A stretch of DNA of 64,000 bases from CBDCYS01 sp965224215 (lineage in GTDB: Bacteria; Acidobacteriota; Terriglobia; Bryobacterales; UBA6623). The stretch lies in NCBI GenBank assembly GCA_965224215.1, contig CBDCYS010000004.1, positions 62,001 to 126,000 on the forward strand, in the 5' to 3' direction. Position numbers and translations under genes: made by a program. Shown piece by piece: positions 36,305 to 46,255 of this stretch. How positions within the stretch are numbered: position 1 is the first letter of the stretch; every line of letters starts with the position of its first letter. Under the pieces are notes generated by a model. That model saw nothing but the letters and a program-made list of their open reading frames with translations, did no database searches and was not told the origin of the DNA.

Positions 36305-37766
36305 CTATTTCCCGTCCGCAAACGCGTAAAGAGCGCCCGCGGTCCGAATGTAGAGCTTGCCGTCGCCGATGGCCGGCGTACCGAAGCACTCCTCCCCGAG
36401 ATCGTTAACCGCCAGCGTTTCCCAATCCGCGCCGGGCTTCACGACACTGACTTTTCCAGCCTGACTGATGATGTAGATTTTTCCGTCGGCCGCAACTGGT
36501 GAGGAAAAATAGGTGTCGATGGCGCCCTGGAGACGCCCCTGCTTGAGGACGGCCCCGGTTTCCGGATCAAACGCGGTGAGAATTCCGCCGTCCTTGATGG
36601 TGTAAAGGACCCCTTGATAAAGCAACGGAGAGGAGACGACCGGCACCGCCTTTTCGTACTTCCACAACACCGCTTTCTCGGTCACGTCGCCCCGAGCCCC
36701 TTGCGGTGGGCGAATTGCCACAGTTGTGTTGTGGGCGTCGCGCCGGGCTCGAAAGAACTCCCAATCGCGCCGGTTGAGCAAGCCGTCGTCATCGAGGTCG
36801 ACCAAGCCTCAGCCGCCCTTGTGACGCCAGCCGTTGTCGATTGCCTCCTGCTCGGAGATCTTCTTGTCCCCGTTCGCGTCACCTTCTTGAACCGCTTCCT
36901 CGTAGCTCGGAAGTTGTTGGCGCTCGCCCGCATCAGCGCCCGGAGCTGCGCCGGCGGCATAGATCGTATCGCCTCCCACGATGGCGCTGGACTTGCCAGG
37001 TCAAACCTCGCGAGGACCACAGCTTCTCACCGGTTTTTGCGGAGTAAGAAAGCAATTGATAGGAGCTAGGAGTCAGGATTTGCGGAGGGCCGCCGTCGGG
37101 TTGGTAAAGACTCGGCGTGGAATAGCCGTGGACAGCCTCGGGGCGCTCGGTCCGCCAACGAACACTGCCATCTTCTTGATCGAGTGCTAAGAGAAACGAA
37201 GCTCGGTCCTGATCCGACATCAGGATCACCATCCCATCGACGAGAATGGGCGATGTGCCATGGCCGTTTGGCGTGCTGAACGGGCCGACCGCGTACCGCC
37301 AGCGCTCTTCTCCATCGGGCCCGTAGGAGAGCAGGCCAAAGTCCCCGAAGAATACATAGACGTTCCTTCCATCCGTCACGGGACTGGGGGTCGCCGGACC
37401 ATTGTTAGGATGGAATGACTCCTCTCTAGGTCTCGGAGCCTGGCGATGCCACAGGAGCTTGCCGCTTTGGCGATCGAGGCAGATCGTGTAGAGCAGCCCT
37501 TTCTCAGACGCGGTAACGAAGATGTGCTGTTCGCTAAGGACAGGCGAGGAATGTCCCGGAGGCAGAGCGGTTTTCCATGCCACGTTATGATCGGGGCCGA
37601 AATGGACCGGCAGATCCTCGGTCTCGGCCACGCCAACGCCGTTGGGCCCACGGAAACGGGGCCAGTTGGCGGCGGTCAGGCCGTCGGATATGGCTGAGGC
37701 CAGCACGACTCCGCACACGACTCGGCAAATGATAAGAGCTAAACTCGACCGGTGGCTCAGCAACAT
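36305..37766 (-). pseudogene. PQQ-like/EF-hand propeller paralogue, two lesions
   Basis: Begins at 37766 with a signal peptide (SSLALIICRVVCGVVLASA) and NWPRFRGPNGVGVAETED. At about 36985-36995 the frame shifts just after LTWQVQ; compared with LTWQVK in the paralogue at 44719 this looks like a 4-bp loss. The correct frame goes on with SSAIVGGDTIYAAG and EF-hand DANGDKKISEQE, meets a TGA at 36809-36811, and then reads VDLDDDGLLNRRDWEF to the normal end at 36305. Two independent lesions make a sequencing error unlikely. Confidence 0.85.
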
Positions 37767-38057
37767 GGGATCTCCTTCGAAGGCTAATCGAAACGCGTAA
37801 TCATAGAATACGCCGAATTCATCCTTTAAGCCAGGATTTCCATTTTGACCCTGGCACGGGCACAGTATACACCACGCCGCTCCGAACAACACGTCTTTCC
37901 CAGGCTGAACACTGCGCATCACCGTCACCGGTAGCCGCCAGCGCCTCGTCCCACCGTTCACAGACGTTGATTGAGCGGGTTGAACCCCGCTCCGGCCGAG
38001 ACTGTTCCCTGCAAAACGGTTTTGAGCCAAAAGCTGTTGATCCTCGCCCGGTCAAGG

Positions 38058-39386
38058 CTACCCGCTCGGCAGCGGCAGCGCCCAGATCCTGTGCAGCATG
38101 TCAGCGAACAGCCGCCGGTTCAGATGCCCCTCCGCCAGCAGCAACCAGTAGTAGCGGGCATGCTTGACCAGCCGCCCACCGGTCTTCATCAGCCGGTGCT
38201 GCAAGCTCGTTAGCGACTAGCTTTTGATTCGCTGCGGCAACCCCAGCCGCCGCCAGAGATTACCCAGGTTGTAGGCCAGCACGCTGAGTTGCAGGCGGAT
38301 TTCGTTGGCCCGGAAACGATGGCATGACAGCCGTGTCCAGTGTGTCGCCTGTTTGCCTTCTTTGATCCACTGCTCGGCCGTCCCGCGCTTGTTGTAGAAA
38401 CGCACCACTGAGCGACTTGGCAAGCTCATGTTCGTGACGATGAAGCCAATGCGGGGAAACAGCTCACCTAGATGATGCTCGACCTTGGCGACAACCCGTC
38501 GCGCCTTCGACCAGCTCGCGGCCTGATAGCGAAAACTCTTGTAGTGCACCAAGGGCTTGCGGGAGGGCCTTCCCGGTGGACGAAACAAGATGTCTTCGAT
38601 CTCCAACTCCAGGCTCCTATTGGCCGGAATGCGAATGGCGTATTGCACTCCGCGTTCCTCGGAAGACTCATAAATCTCCGGCTTAGCAAAGGCCGCATCG
38701 CCCCGGAAGGTGACCTGTTTGGCCGCAGCCTGTTGGCGCTCGATCTCCGGCAGCAGCAACTCGTTCCAGTCCTCAGCACTGTGCACGTTGCCTGGACGCA
38801 GCTTCGCCGCCAGACAATCACCATGCTGGTTGAACAACAATAGCGGGTGGTAGCAGACCGACTCGAAGTGCCCGTTGTAGGCACTGCCTTCCTGCTGTCC
38901 GTGAACCGGGCTCTCGGTCGAGTCCATGTCCAGCACAACGCGCTCGCAGTCGTCCGTCGTCTCAGCTTGCGCGACCAACTCGCGGTTCACCGCCATCAAT
39001 CCCAGCAGATTCTCCTCACTCGCGAGCAGCCCTGTCTCGAAGCTCTGTAGCCGCGAGGTGAGCGTCCCGCCGCGATCCCAGTTCTTCTGCGAGCCGATCA
39101 AGCGAAAGGTCGGATCGGCGGATACTCGAACAGCGTCATTGAGGTCCTCGTAGCCGCCGAGTCGGCTGTAGACTGACTGCCGCAGCAGATCGGCCAGCGG
39201 GAACTTCTTGTTCAAGCCTTGTCGCGAGTCGCTGAGATGCTCCTCGATCAGCTTGCCGAGCCCGAGCCGTTCGTCCAACTCCCGAACCAGGATCAGCCCG
39301 CCGTCGGAAGTGACACGCGATCCTTGGAAATCGACTTTCAATAAGCCGTTGAAGCTTAGCTGGAACGGCTTGTTTTCTTTTTCACC
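38058..39386 (-). pseudogene. IS1380-family transposase (second lineage) with nonsense mutation
   Basis: Homology begins near 39386 (GEKENKPFQLSFNGLLKVDF), but no ATG or GTG is in frame there; the first usable codon is TTG at 39341. The core shows VVLDMDSTESPVHGQQEGSA, FRGDAAFAKPEIY and the downstream AEQWIKEGKQ, typical of IS1380 transposases and clearly different from the 1800-bp element. At 38217-38219 a TAG replaces the Trp expected after LPQRIKS, and homologous sequence continues (SLTSLQHRLMKTGGRLVKHA) to 38058. Restored length would be about 430 residues, normal for the family. No terminal repeats were identified. Confidence 0.85.
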
Positions 39387-40580
39387 CCTTGGGTGTTGAT
39401 CTCCTCAGCGCCTTGAGTGCTTTCCAACCCGCATAAATAAAGGCGTCCGAGCCCACCCGATGGTTAGCAGAATCGAAACTAAAGTGGAAATCCGGGTTTA
39501 GGATTGATCCAGATCTCTCCGCAAGGACTCTGGTTGCCTGCGAAACGTTTTGAATACTCGTACCGCAGGGCACTCGTCAGAGAACCGCAGCTTGAGTTTG
39601 GCCATTCTGAAGTGGGGCAGGCATCCTTGCCTGCCATGTGTCGGTCTTCGGTCGCCATAGAGACGTAGCGTGCTACGCCCGGAACGTGGACTCCCGCCCT
39701 CGCCAGCGCGGGGCTCGTCAAAGACCTGCGGCCTTTCGTTGCGTTCACCCGCCGGGTGCGGCGGCAGCCCGGTCAACTGGATATTGTAGATGGGCGAATC
39801 TGTAACTGGGAGCGTTGGCCGATCTGGGGTGGCGAGCCGGTCAGGCCAAGCTCAAGCTCGGTAGCTCCCTCGCGCCGCTTCCTCAGTTAGCTTTGCCGAA
39901 ATTCCTCTTTGGCCACAACGAGCGCCTATGCACCCTTGGTTTCTTATCGCCGGGTCCTCTGGGAGGAAGCAGTTCCGCCGACCTGCAGCTCAAGCTCCAA
40001 GCACCCAACACGCCGATACCGCCAAAGACCAAAGGCCAGTCACGGAACTGAAAAGAAACATCCCCTCTGTTTTCAACAAATGTTCCCGCCCGAGGCTTGA
40101 CATTCGCAATAGTGCCGTTATTCTGAGAGCGGTGAATCGATCGAATCACAAGCGGCCATGCACAAACCCCCGCCCAAACGAATGCAAAGACTAGCTGGGC
40201 CTTCCGAGGACCCAAAAATTCCAAAAACCTGCCAAAACCTGCCACATCCTGCAATCGAATTTCCTATATCACTGAAACAAAACCTCTTACCCGAATCCCC
40301 AAACCCTTGGATCTGGCCCGGGAAGCCGAAAAATCATGTGAAAGTACATCAAAAAGTCGAAGGAAGTCCCCGAAATCAGCACACTTTGCACTAGGAACGA
40401 TCAGCCTAGCGAACAATACTTCTGACCTGGAAAAGACTTTGACAGCAGCGGCGGGTTAATATGGAACATGGCTCTCGAGGAGGGCGCGGCGCTGCTGCCT
40501 GTATCTCCGCTCCTCCAGACCCCTGAAAGTCCAGCGGCACTAGAGCCCTCCGCAACACCGAAGTAGAGGGAGGCAAATCA
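39387..40580. other. Long gene-poor region
   Basis: About 1.2 kb between the decayed transposase and the molybdenum hydroxylase operon. Both strands contain open frames of up to about 120 codons, but none has family motifs, a convincing ribosome site or codon use like the neighbours. A degenerate relative of the REP-like palindrome may be present near 39683-39700. The last part (40080-40400) is richer in A and T than its surroundings. Confidence 0.4.
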
Positions 40581-41453
40581 TTGAGGTGGGTTGACTACGA
40601 AAGTCCCAGCAGCGTGCAAGAGGCCATCAGCCTGCTTAGTGGGGATAGAAAAGCTAAGATGCTGGCCGGCGGCACCGACGTGCTCGTGCAGCTCAGGGCG
40701 GGCGGCGGAGACGCGGATCTGATCGTCGACGTCAAGAATATTTCCGCGTTGAACGAGATGACGCTCGATCCCGCGCACGGTCTTACTCTCGGAGCCGCGG
40801 TGCACTGCTACAAGATTTACGGCGACGCTGGAATCCAGGAAGCCTATCCGGGGCTCATCGATTGCGCCTCGTTGATCGGCGGTATCCAAATCCAGGGCCG
40901 CGCTTCGATTGGCGGCAATCTCTGCAATGCCGCCCCGAGCGCCGACTCGATCCCGATGTTGATCGCCTACGCGGTGACCTGTAAAATCGCGAGTGCCGAC
41001 GGTACACGTGAGGTCGCCGCCGAGGACTTTTGCACAGGTCCAGGGCGCAATGTTCTGCAGCCCGGCGAACTGCTCGTCTCGATGAATTTCCCCCTGCCCA
41101 AGGCTAACTCCGGAGCCCGCTACCTTCGCTTTATCCCGCGAAACGAGATGGATATCGCGGTAGCCGGCTCGGGCGTGAGCGTCGAACTCGAAAACGGCAC
41201 ATTCAAGACCGCGCGAATCGCCCTGGCGTCGGTGGCGCCGACTCCGATATTCGTAAAAGAAACGGGCGAAGCCCTGCAGGGGCAGCCGGTGAACGACGAG
41301 AGCATCGCCAAGGCGGCGGCCCTTGCCAAGGCTGCGGCGAAGCCGATTACCGACATGCGAGGGACGATTGAATACCGCAAACACCTTTGTGAAGTGTTGA
41401 CCCGCCGGGCTCTGAATGACGCCGTAAAGCGAGCGAGAGGAGAGCAAGTCTAG
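40581..41453 (+). CDS. Molybdenum hydroxylase, FAD-binding medium subunit
   Basis: 290 residues, CoxM/XDH FAD-domain family. Begins with WVDYESPSSVQEAISLLS and the FAD pyrophosphate loop AKMLAGGTDVLVQLR, then IGGNLCNAAPSADS, a second FAD motif. It passes electrons from the iron-sulfur subunit to FAD. The start is a TTG at 40581 with a strong AGGGAGG ribosome site 7 nt upstream; no better codon exists. First gene of a three-gene operon whose next gene starts at the base after its stop. Confidence 0.93.
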   Translation: MRWVDYESPSSVQEAISLLSGDRKAKMLAGGTDVLVQLRAGGGDADLIVDVKNISALNEMTLDPAHGLTLGAAVHCYKIYGDAGIQEAYPGLIDCASLIGGIQIQGRASIGGNLCNAAPSADSIPMLIAYAVTCKIASADGTREVAAEDFCTGPGRNVLQPGELLVSMNFPLPKANSGARYLRFIPRNEMDIAVAGSGVSVELENGTFKTARIALASVAPTPIFVKETGEALQGQPVNDESIAKAAALAKAAAKPITDMRGTIEYRKHLCEVLTRRALNDAVKRARGEQV

Positions 41454-41939
41454 ATGCAAGTCAAGACAAGAGTTGAAACCACGATCAACGGAGAGCAGGT
41501 GGAGTTTCTCTGTGAGCCACGCCAGAGTTTGCTCGAATGCTTGAGGGACATCGTCGGCCTCACCGGTACCAAGGAAGGCTGTAACGACGGCAATTGCGGA
41601 GCCTGCACGGTGATGTTCGACGGCCGCATCGTTACCTCCTGCCTGGTTCTGGGCGTCGAGGCGAATGGGCGCGAAATCAACACCGTGGAGGGCGTCGCCG
41701 AAGGCAGCGCTTTGCACGAGATTCAGAAAGCATTCCTGCACGGCGCTGCGTTGCAGTGCGGTGTTTGCACTCCGGGCTTCATCGTGGCGGCCAAGGCCCT
41801 TCTCGACCAGGAGCCCAATCCAAGCGAAGAGCGAATCCGGTTCTGGCTGGCGAATAATCTTTGCCGCTGCACCGGCTACGACAAGATCGTTCGATCCGTC
41901 CAGGAAGCGGCAATCAAGATGCAGGAGACCAACGCATGA
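41454..41939 (+). CDS. Molybdenum hydroxylase, 2Fe-2S small subunit
   Basis: 161 residues. Two [2Fe-2S] centres: a plant-ferredoxin type one at CNDGNCGACTVMFDG (with a further Cys in TSCLVLG) and a helical one at CGVCTPGFI and LCRCTGYDKI. It links the molybdenum centre to the flavin subunit. It follows the FAD subunit without a gap, and its stop overlaps the start of the large subunit by 4 bp (ATGA), so the three subunits are translationally coupled. Confidence 0.96.
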   Translation: MQVKTRVETTINGEQVEFLCEPRQSLLECLRDIVGLTGTKEGCNDGNCGACTVMFDGRIVTSCLVLGVEANGREINTVEGVAEGSALHEIQKAFLHGAALQCGVCTPGFIVAAKALLDQEPNPSEERIRFWLANNLCRCTGYDKIVRSVQEAAIKMQETNA

Positions 41940-44242
41940 GTACGAACAACTACGAACCCAACATGGTCTTGTCGACCAAGCAGTTTAAGGTTGTGGGAAC
42001 CCGGCCCGTCCGCCACGACGGCGCCGACAAGGTGACCGGGCGCGCCCTTTACGGAGCCGATCTCCAGCTAGCCGGTTTGCTGCATGGCGCCATCCTTCGC
42101 AGCCCGCACGCCCACGCCCGCATCAAGTCGATCGACACAAGCAAAGCCGAGGCTTTGCCGGGCGTCAAAGCCGTCGTCGTATCGACCGATCTGCCGGATA
42201 CCGGGGACGAGATTACTGACATAGGCGACGGCGACACTCCGCTGAAATATGTCCGGGACAATGTTCTCGCCAGTGACAAGGTCTACTACAAGGGCCATGC
42301 AATCGCCGGCGTTGCGGCGGCCAATGTTCACGTCGCCCAAGAGGCCGTGGGACTCATTGAGGTGGAATACGAACCGCTGTCCGCGGTGCTGACCGCGCCT
42401 GATGCCATGCGCAATGGCGCGCCGATTCTGCACGATGATCTGAAGACAAACGAGCTGGGAGAGCAGACCGACAAGGTCAGCAACGTTTCCACGCACTTTC
42501 AGTTCAAGCTGGGTGACATCGAAGAAGGTTTTGCAGCGGCCGACACGATTGTCGAGCGCGAGTTTGATACCTCCACGGTTCACCAAGGATACATCGAGCC
42601 TCATAACGCCACGGTGCTGTGGAACAACGATGACCGCATCCATATCTGGTGCAGCACGCAGGGTTCTTTTGTCGTACGCGATGTAACGGCTACAGTTCTC
42701 GGCGTGCCGGAGTCGCAGATCAGGGTGACGCCGATGGAAATTGGTGGCGGCTTCGGCGGGAAGATCCCGGTTTACCTCGAGCCGGTGGCCGCTCTTCTAT
42801 CGAAAAAGACTGGAAAACCGGTCAAGATCGTGATGAGCCGGCAAGAAGTCTTCGAAGGTAGCGGCCCCACTCCCGGGTCGCACATCAAGGTCAAGATGGG
42901 CGTCACGAAAGAGGGCAAGATCGTCGCGGCCCAGGCGTCACTGGCGTATGAGGCCGGCGCTTTTCCGGGCGCGATGGTCACGCCCGGAGCGATGTGCGTT
43001 TTTGCTGCCTACGACATTCCTAACGTTGTTGTCGACGGCTATGACGTTGTCGTGAACAAGCCGAGCACGGCGGCCTACCGTGCTCCGGGAGCCACGAACG
43101 CGGCGTTTGCCACCGAGACGGTGGTGGATGAAATTTCCCGTACGTTGGGCGTCGATGTCGTGGAGTTCCGGCTCAACAATGCAGCGAAGGAAGGTACGCG
43201 CCGGGCGGACGGGCCGAAGTACCGAAGCATCGGCTGTGTCGATGTACTCGAGGCAATCAAGAATCATCCCCATTACAACGCTCCGCTCGAAGGTCCGAAC
43301 CGGGGCAGGGGAGTGGCCATCGGATTTTGGTTTAACGTCGGCCTCCAGTCGAGCTGCTCGATCAGCGTTAACGTGGATGGAACGGTCGCGCTCGTGGAGG
43401 GTTCGACCGACATTGGGGGTAGTCGAGCGTCGATCGCCATGCAGGCGGCGGAAGTGTTGGGCCTTCGCGCCGAGGACGTCCGGCCGACCGTTGTCGATAC
43501 CGACTCGGTGGGCTACACGGACGTCACGGGCGGGAGCCGCGTCACCTTCTGTACGGGGATCGCGGCGATCGAGGCCGCCGAAGACGTCAAGCAACAAATG
43601 ATCGTGCGAGCCGCCAAGATTTGGGACGTGGATGCGGATACCGTCAAGTTCGACGACGGCACTTTCCTCAACGGGTCCAATGGTAGTTCCAACGGCGACT
43701 CCGCCATGAGTTTCAAAGAGCTGGCTGGAAAACTGGGCAAGACCGGAGGACCGATCGTCGGGCGCGCTACGGTGCAGCCCAAGGCGGTCGGCGGCTCCTT
43801 CTCCGGCAATATCGTGGACGTCGAAGTGGACCCGGAAACCGGCAAAGTGACGATTCTGCGGTTCACCGCTGTCCAGGACGCAGGGAAGGCCATTCACCCC
43901 AGCTACGTCGAAGGGCAGATGCAGGGCGGCAGCGTCCAAGGCATTGGCTGGGCGCTGAACGAGGAGTACTACATGAGCCAAGACGGCGTGATGGCGAACT
44001 CGAGCCTGCTCGACTACCGCATGCCGACAGCTCTCGATCTGCCGATGATCGACACGGTGATCGTTGAGGTCGCGAACCCCGGCCACCCTTTCGGAGCCCG
44101 CGGTGTAGGAGAGGCCAACATCATTCCGCCCCCAGCCGCGATCGCCAATGCGATTCACGCGGCGACCGGCGTGCGCATGTCCAAGCTGCCAATGAACCCG
44201 CCGTCGCTAATGGAAGCGATCTGGGCCAAAGATCGACAGTAA
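41936..44242 (+). CDS. Molybdenum hydroxylase, molybdopterin-binding large subunit
   Basis: 768 residues, xanthine dehydrogenase/CoxL family. The start MSTNNYEPNMVLS overlaps the previous stop; a longer frame begins at 41861 but within the upstream gene. Motifs include GRALYGADLQLAGLLHGAIL, the molybdopterin loop EIGGGFGGKIP, the active-site loop AYRAPGATNAAFATE and the catalytic Glu in GARGVGEANIIPP. The loop is not AYxCSFR, so this is not a form I CO dehydrogenase; an aldehyde, purine or aromatic substrate is more likely. The MoaD-like gene downstream may help in making its cofactor. Confidence 0.93.
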   Translation: MSTNNYEPNMVLSTKQFKVVGTRPVRHDGADKVTGRALYGADLQLAGLLHGAILRSPHAHARIKSIDTSKAEALPGVKAVVVSTDLPDTGDEITDIGDGDTPLKYVRDNVLASDKVYYKGHAIAGVAAANVHVAQEAVGLIEVEYEPLSAVLTAPDAMRNGAPILHDDLKTNELGEQTDKVSNVSTHFQFKLGDIEEGFAAADTIVEREFDTSTVHQGYIEPHNATVLWNNDDRIHIWCSTQGSFVVRDVTATVLGVPESQIRVTPMEIGGGFGGKIPVYLEPVAALLSKKTGKPVKIVMSRQEVFEGSGPTPGSHIKVKMGVTKEGKIVAAQASLAYEAGAFPGAMVTPGAMCVFAAYDIPNVVVDGYDVVVNKPSTAAYRAPGATNAAFATETVVDEISRTLGVDVVEFRLNNAAKEGTRRADGPKYRSIGCVDVLEAIKNHPHYNAPLEGPNRGRGVAIGFWFNVGLQSSCSISVNVDGTVALVEGSTDIGGSRASIAMQAAEVLGLRAEDVRPTVVDTDSVGYTDVTGGSRVTFCTGIAAIEAAEDVKQQMIVRAAKIWDVDADTVKFDDGTFLNGSNGSSNGDSAMSFKELAGKLGKTGGPIVGRATVQPKAVGGSFSGNIVDVEVDPETGKVTILRFTAVQDAGKAIHPSYVEGQMQGGSVQGIGWALNEEYYMSQDGVMANSSLLDYRMPTALDLPMIDTVIVEVANPGHPFGARGVGEANIIPPPAAIANAIHAATGVRMSKLPMNPPSLMEAIWAKDRQ

Positions 44243-44269
44243 GCAAGGGCAGGAAGGAAGCGCAGGAAG

Positions 44270-44370
44270 CACAAGACTGTAGAGCCGCGAAGCGGCGCAG
44301 GATCTTAGCCCAGGGTGCAGCGAAGCGCAACCCTGGGTGGGAACCCCTCAACGCGAAAGCCCTGTAGGGG
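44270..44370. repeat. Dispersed intergenic hairpin repeat
   Basis: Contains CCGCGAAGCGGC-type and CCCAGGGT...ACCCTGGG inverted repeats (the latter stem at 44311-44339) in the gap between the large subunit and the MoaD-like gene. It resembles intergenic hairpin repeats common in such genomes rather than a gene. Confidence 0.5.
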
Positions 44371-44390
44371 CGCAGGAAACCCAATCCGAA

Positions 44391-44675
44391 ATGCCCACCG
44401 TATTCATCCCGTCGATGATGCAAAAGCTCACCGGTGGAGCCCACGAAGCCCAAGTGGAAGGCTCCACGGTCCGGCAGGTGATCAAGAACCTGGATCAAAT
44501 CCACCCTGGCGTCAAAGACTGGCTTCTCGATGGCAATCAACTCAAGTCGAATATCTCGATAGCAATAGACGGCGTAGTCACCCCCATGGGCTTGCTAGAA
44601 GAAGTCGACGACGCCAGCGAAATCCATTTCGTAGCGGCGATCAGCGGCGGAAGGGCCCGAGCTCCAGACTCTTAG
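44391..44675 (+). CDS. MoaD/ThiS-family sulfur-carrier-like protein
   Basis: 94 residues with a beta-grasp fold (PTVFIPSMMQKLTGG, STVRQVIKNLDQIHPGV, SNISIAIDGVVTPMG, SEIHFVAAISGG). MoaD proteins carry sulfur as a C-terminal thiocarboxylate for molybdopterin synthesis. Here the Gly-Gly is not terminal: seven more residues (RARAPDS) follow, so the protein would need trimming or serves another purpose. ATG at 44391 matches the fold start. The position 150 bp after a molybdenum hydroxylase operon supports a link to the molybdenum cofactor, but this is inference. Confidence 0.8.
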   Translation: MPTVFIPSMMQKLTGGAHEAQVEGSTVRQVIKNLDQIHPGVKDWLLDGNQLKSNISIAIDGVVTPMGLLEEVDDASEIHFVAAISGGRARAPDS

Positions 44676-44718
44676 TCCTTGATTCGATCTGTGTCTGGCA
44701 GCGGATGAATCTGTCTAA

Positions 44719-46149
44719 CTAATCACCCTTCTCAAAGCAATACAACGCCGTCGTGCTCCGCACATAAATCTTCCCATCCACGATCGCCGGTGTCGCATAA
44801 CAAGGGTCACCTATATCGTTCGTCTGCAACACTTCCCAGTCCGCTCCTGGTTTGAGTACAGTCAGTTTGCCCTCTTCACTCGTCACGAAGATCTTGCCAT
44901 CAGCGGCGACCGGTGCCGAGAAATAGCGGCCGAGCGCATCTTTCAACCGGCCTTGTTTGAGAATCTCGCCGGTCTTTGGGTTGAACGCCGTGAGAATGCC
45001 GCCTTCCTTCATCATGTAGAGGATGTTCTGATAGAGCAGCGGTGACGGCACGTTTGGCAGCCCCTTGTAGTGCCGCCAGCGGAAGGCGCCCTCGGTCATG
45101 TCCCCCTTGCCGCCAAGCCGGATCGCCTGCACGGCATTCACGGCCGACCGTCTGTTCCGGTAGAACTCCCACTCGCGCTCCCGCAGGACTCCGTCGCGGT
45201 CCAGGTCGTGGTTTTCCCAGCCCTTGGCCATGCTGGGATCGGGCGCCTCCTCGGGAGAAATCGCGCCGTCGCCGTTCTGGTCGAGAGTCTTGAGGGCTTC
45301 CTCGAGCGAAACCACATCTTCCTGCTTGCCGAAATCGGCGTTGCCCGCCCAGTTCTGGATGTAAATCGTGTCCTCGTCCATCACGGGGGTGGGCTTGACC
45401 TGCCAGGTAAGCCCGCGCACCCACCAGATCTTTTCACCTGTTTCAACCAAGTAGGAGACCAGTTGGAACGACCCCGCCACCAGCACTTGGAGGCCGCTGC
45501 CGTCGGTGGGATCGTAGAGCAGCGGCGTGGAGAATCCCCGCGCCACCATGGGTCTCTCGTTTCGCCAAACGATCTTGCCGGTGTCCTTGTCGACCGCGAT
45601 CATGAACGAATCGGACTCGGAATCACACACCTGGATGATCTTACCGTTCGCGATGATCGGCGACGTTCCCATTCCCATTGGATTGTTGAACGGACCGAGA
45701 GGAATACGCCAGCGCTCATTGCCGTCAGGGCCATAGGAGAACAGCCCGGCATCCTGGAACATGACGTAGACGTTTTCACCGTCGGTGACCGGGCTAGGGG
45801 AAGTGGGGCTGTTGGCTTCTTGAAGTTCGCCGACACGTGTTTGTTTGATTTCGCGCCGCCAGCGGATCTTGCCACTCTTGCGGTCGAGCGCGAACGTGAA
45901 GAGCTTGCCCTCTTCGAAGCCGGTAACAAAAATGCTGTCTTTGCCGAAAACCGGGGACGAATGACCGGGCGGAAGTTCCGTCTTCCAGACCATGTTCTTG
46001 CCGGGCCCAAATTCGACAGGGAGGTTGGTCTCGTTGGAGATTCCAGACGCATTCGGCCCCCGAAACATCGACCAGTCCGTCGCGGCGTGCGCAATTGGAA
46101 CGAGCGCCGACAGGCCAACAGCTAGGGTCAAAACGTGAACGAGCAGCAT
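44719..46149 (-). CDS. Exported PQQ-like beta-propeller protein with two EF-hands
   Basis: Intact paralogue, about 476 residues. The ATG at 46149 gives a signal peptide (MLLVHVLTLAVGLSALVPIA); an ATG ten codons earlier is possible. Begins DWSMFRGPNASGISNETN and has blades FALDRKSGKIRWRRE, MIAVDKDTGKIVWRN and AFNPKTGEILKQGRL. EF-hand loops are DQNGDGAISPEE and DLDRDGVLRERE. Its C-terminus is AIVDGKIYVRSTTALYCFE. Gene order places it divergently from the DUF1553-DUF1501 pair, and this association of families recurs at the 31-37 kb region in decayed form, suggesting a shared role at the cell envelope. Confidence 0.88.
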   Translation of the reverse strand: MLLVHVLTLAVGLSALVPIAHAATDWSMFRGPNASGISNETNLPVEFGPGKNMVWKTELPPGHSSPVFGKDSIFVTGFEEGKLFTFALDRKSGKIRWRREIKQTRVGELQEANSPTSPSPVTDGENVYVMFQDAGLFSYGPDGNERWRIPLGPFNNPMGMGTSPIIANGKIIQVCDSESDSFMIAVDKDTGKIVWRNERPMVARGFSTPLLYDPTDGSGLQVLVAGSFQLVSYLVETGEKIWWVRGLTWQVKPTPVMDEDTIYIQNWAGNADFGKQEDVVSLEEALKTLDQNGDGAISPEEAPDPSMAKGWENHDLDRDGVLREREWEFYRNRRSAVNAVQAIRLGGKGDMTEGAFRWRHYKGLPNVPSPLLYQNILYMMKEGGILTAFNPKTGEILKQGRLKDALGRYFSAPVAADGKIFVTSEEGKLTVLKPGADWEVLQTNDIGDPCYATPAIVDGKIYVRSTTALYCFEKGD

Positions 46150-46255
46150 CTGAGATCTCCGCACAAGCCGATTCACCAAATATAGCGCAATAGGATGTTA
46201 AAGTAGGTTCGGGCGGACACAGACCCTAGTTAAAGAAGGGCGCGACCCATCAAGC

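Noticed and set aside
39815..40254. Overlapping open frames of 78 and 123 codons on opposite strands
   Set aside because: No ribosome site, no motif, and low-complexity composition; treated as gene-poor DNA.
42938..44158. 406-codon frame antisense to the molybdenum hydroxylase large subunit
   Set aside because: No protein-family signal; the sense strand has complete catalytic motifs.
41936..44242. Aerobic CO dehydrogenase large subunit
   Set aside because: The active-site loop is AYRAPGA rather than the AYxCSFR of form I enzymes.
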